In this document: piece by piece, positions 5,347-6,270 of the stretch
How the letters are laid out: the number at the start of each line of letters is the position of its first letter
Position numbering within the stretch: the first letter of the stretch is position 1
Source of the DNA: Bacteroidota bacterium
Lineage (GTDB): Bacteria; Bacteroidota; Bacteroidia; Bacteroidales; UBA1402
DNA: 6,270 bases
Reading direction: 5' to 3'
Assembly (NCBI GenBank): GCA_030706285.1
Contig: JAUZOU010000183.1
Coordinates: 1 to 6,270 of the forward strand
Position numbers and translations under genes: made by a program
The notes under the pieces: model-generated
The model's input: the letters and a program-made list of their open reading frames with translations, nothing else
What the model was told of the DNA's origin: nothing
Databases searched by the model: none

Positions 5347-6270
5347 TCAAAACAGCACCTTGAATTCAACCCGCCGGTTCTGAGCCCTTCCTTTTACTGT
5401 CGCATTATCGGCCACTGGCATCGTCTGCCCATAACCTTTTGCCGTGAGCCTGGTTCCATTGATTCCTTTCATGACCAGATAATTCTTGACAGCATCCGCT
5501 CTCTTTTGTGATAACATCAGGTTGGTTGCGGCATCTCCCGTGTTATCTGTATGTCCGTTTATTTCAAGATTATAGGATGGATTGTCTTTCATGACAGCTA
5601 CGACTTTATTTAAGATGGGGAAGGACATCTTTTTGATGACGTCTTTTCCGCTTTCGAACTGAATACCCTGGAGCGCCTGAGCAAAGACTTTTTTAGTTTC
5701 TGCTTTGATTTCAGGACAACCTTTGTTGGCGGCAATGCCAGGTACAGTCGGGCATTTATCCAGGTAGTCGGGCACGCCGTCTTTGTCCGTATCAACCGGA
5801 CAGCCAAAGGCATCTACAGTGGCTCCCTTCGGGGTATCGGCACATTTGTCCAGGTAATCGGGCACGCCGTCTCCATCAGAATCCAGTGGACAACCTTTTG
5901 TATCAACCTTAATGCCTTTTTGGGTATTCGGACATTTATCCAGATAGTCAGCTACGCCATCGGCATCCGTATCGATCGGACGTCCGTCGGCGTCAACCTT
6001 TACACCTTTTGGAGTATTGGGCCCTTTGTCCAGATAATCGGGCACTCCATCGCCATCAGAATCGAGCGGGCAACCATTCGCATCCACTTTGACGTTGGCG
6101 GGCGTTAGCGGGCATTTGTCCAGGTAATCAGGAACTCCGTCAGTATCCGTATCAACCGGACAGCCTAATTCGTCCACTTGTACACCGGCAGGGGTCGACG
6201 GGCATTTGTCATATTTATCGGGCACTCCATCTTTGTCGGTGTCTTTGGCCTTTCCAAGCGTAAAGATCAG
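5347..6270 (-). CDS. OmpA-family outer-membrane protein with thrombospondin type-3 repeats (3' part, N terminus outside window)
   Basis: The visible 307 residues run off the right edge, so the gene is partial. The ORF could be begun at a GTG (6225), but the frame stays open to the window end and upstream residues are already repeat sequence, so that is not the start. The first residues, LIFTLGK, look like the last strand of an outer-membrane beta-barrel. Residues 10-188 are six tandem type-3 repeats (DxDxDGVPDxxDKCP...GCP) that bind calcium and form a stiff periplasmic spacer. From about 194 an OmpA C-terminal domain follows: QFESGKDVI, GHTDNTG (239-245), LSQKRADAVKNYL, NRRVEF (298-303). D242 and R257 match the two residues that grip diaminopimelate in peptidoglycan. 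Its role is probably to tether the outer membrane to the cell wall. It is convergent with the AraC gene and has no visible link to sugar use. Confidence 0.93.
   Translation of the reverse strand: MIFTLGKAKDTDKDGVPDKYDKCPSTPAGVQVDELGCPVDTDTDGVPDYLDKCPLTPANVKVDANGCPLDSDGDGVPDYLDKGPNTPKGVKVDADGRPIDTDADGVADYLDKCPNTQKGIKVDTKGCPLDSDGDGVPDYLDKCADTPKGATVDAFGCPVDTDKDGVPDYLDKCPTVPGIAANKGCPEIKAETKKVFAQALQGIQFESGKDVIKKMSFPILNKVVAVMKDNPSYNLEINGHTDNTGDAATNLMLSQKRADAVKNYLVMKGINGTRLTAKGYGQTMPVADNATVKGRAQNRRVEFKVLF
5707..6243 (-). repeat. Six tandem ~90-bp repeats encoding thrombospondin type-3 calcium-binding units
   Basis: Five 30-residue units (starting, on the minus strand, at 6243, 6153, 6063, 5973 and 5883) are followed by a shortened unit of about 29 residues (5793-5707). 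Each begins DTD or DSD, then xDGVPD and LDKCP, and ends with GCP. Codon choice differs between units that encode identical residues, which indicates old repeats kept by selection on the protein and not a recent duplication. The third unit has lost both of its cysteines. Confidence 0.9.

Noticed and set aside
5707..6243. Regular ~90-bp repeats as a CRISPR-like or satellite array
   Set aside because: The repeats are in frame inside one gene, encode a known calcium-binding motif and differ at synonymous sites; there are no spacers.

Overview
The window looks like part of a chromosome from a member of the Bacteroidota. Four things point that way: a GH28 and a GH42 enzyme, both with signal peptides, beside an AraC-type regulator; an outer-membrane OmpA-like protein with calcium-binding thrombospondin-type-3 repeats; starts without clear Shine-Dalgarno sequences; and one exact match to the Bacteroidota promoter (TTTG, 19 bases, TAnnTTTG). 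No RNA gene, insertion sequence, CRISPR array or integrase is visible.

Layout. 32-1492 (+) encodes a secreted GH28-family pectin-type glycosidase. 1500-1811 (-) encodes a SemiSWEET sugar transporter, convergent with the GH28 gene and only 7 bases from it. A hairpin at 1502-1523, overlapping the last SemiSWEET codons, can terminate both. 1902-3986 (-) encodes an exported GH42 beta-galactosidase just upstream of SemiSWEET on the same strand; a terminator-like hairpin (1849-1880) and a 13-bp palindrome (1821-1833) lie between them. 3987-4194 is a divergent control region with candidate promoters in both directions and four TTGAC motifs. 4195-5181 (+) encodes a cupin/AraC transcription factor, followed by a strong bidirectional terminator (5188-5221). 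5347-6270 (-) is the 3' part of an OmpA-family gene that runs off the right edge.

How the parts may work together (inference). The two hydrolases suit breakdown of pectic material such as rhamnogalacturonan-I: GH28 acts on the galacturonic-acid-containing backbone or its fragments, and GH42 releases galactose from side chains. SemiSWEET could carry a released monosaccharide across the inner membrane, and the AraC protein could sense a sugar and control the divergent GH42 side. No SusC/SusD pair lies in the window, so it would be the edge of a polysaccharide utilisation locus or a small satellite cluster. The OmpA-like gene is probably unrelated to sugar use and links the outer membrane to peptidoglycan.

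Nothing here is clearly a new system. The points most worth checking are the SemiSWEET gene behind an exported galactosidase, the altered active-site motifs of the GH28 protein, the overlapping divergent promoters, and the paired loss of both cysteines in one OmpA repeat.
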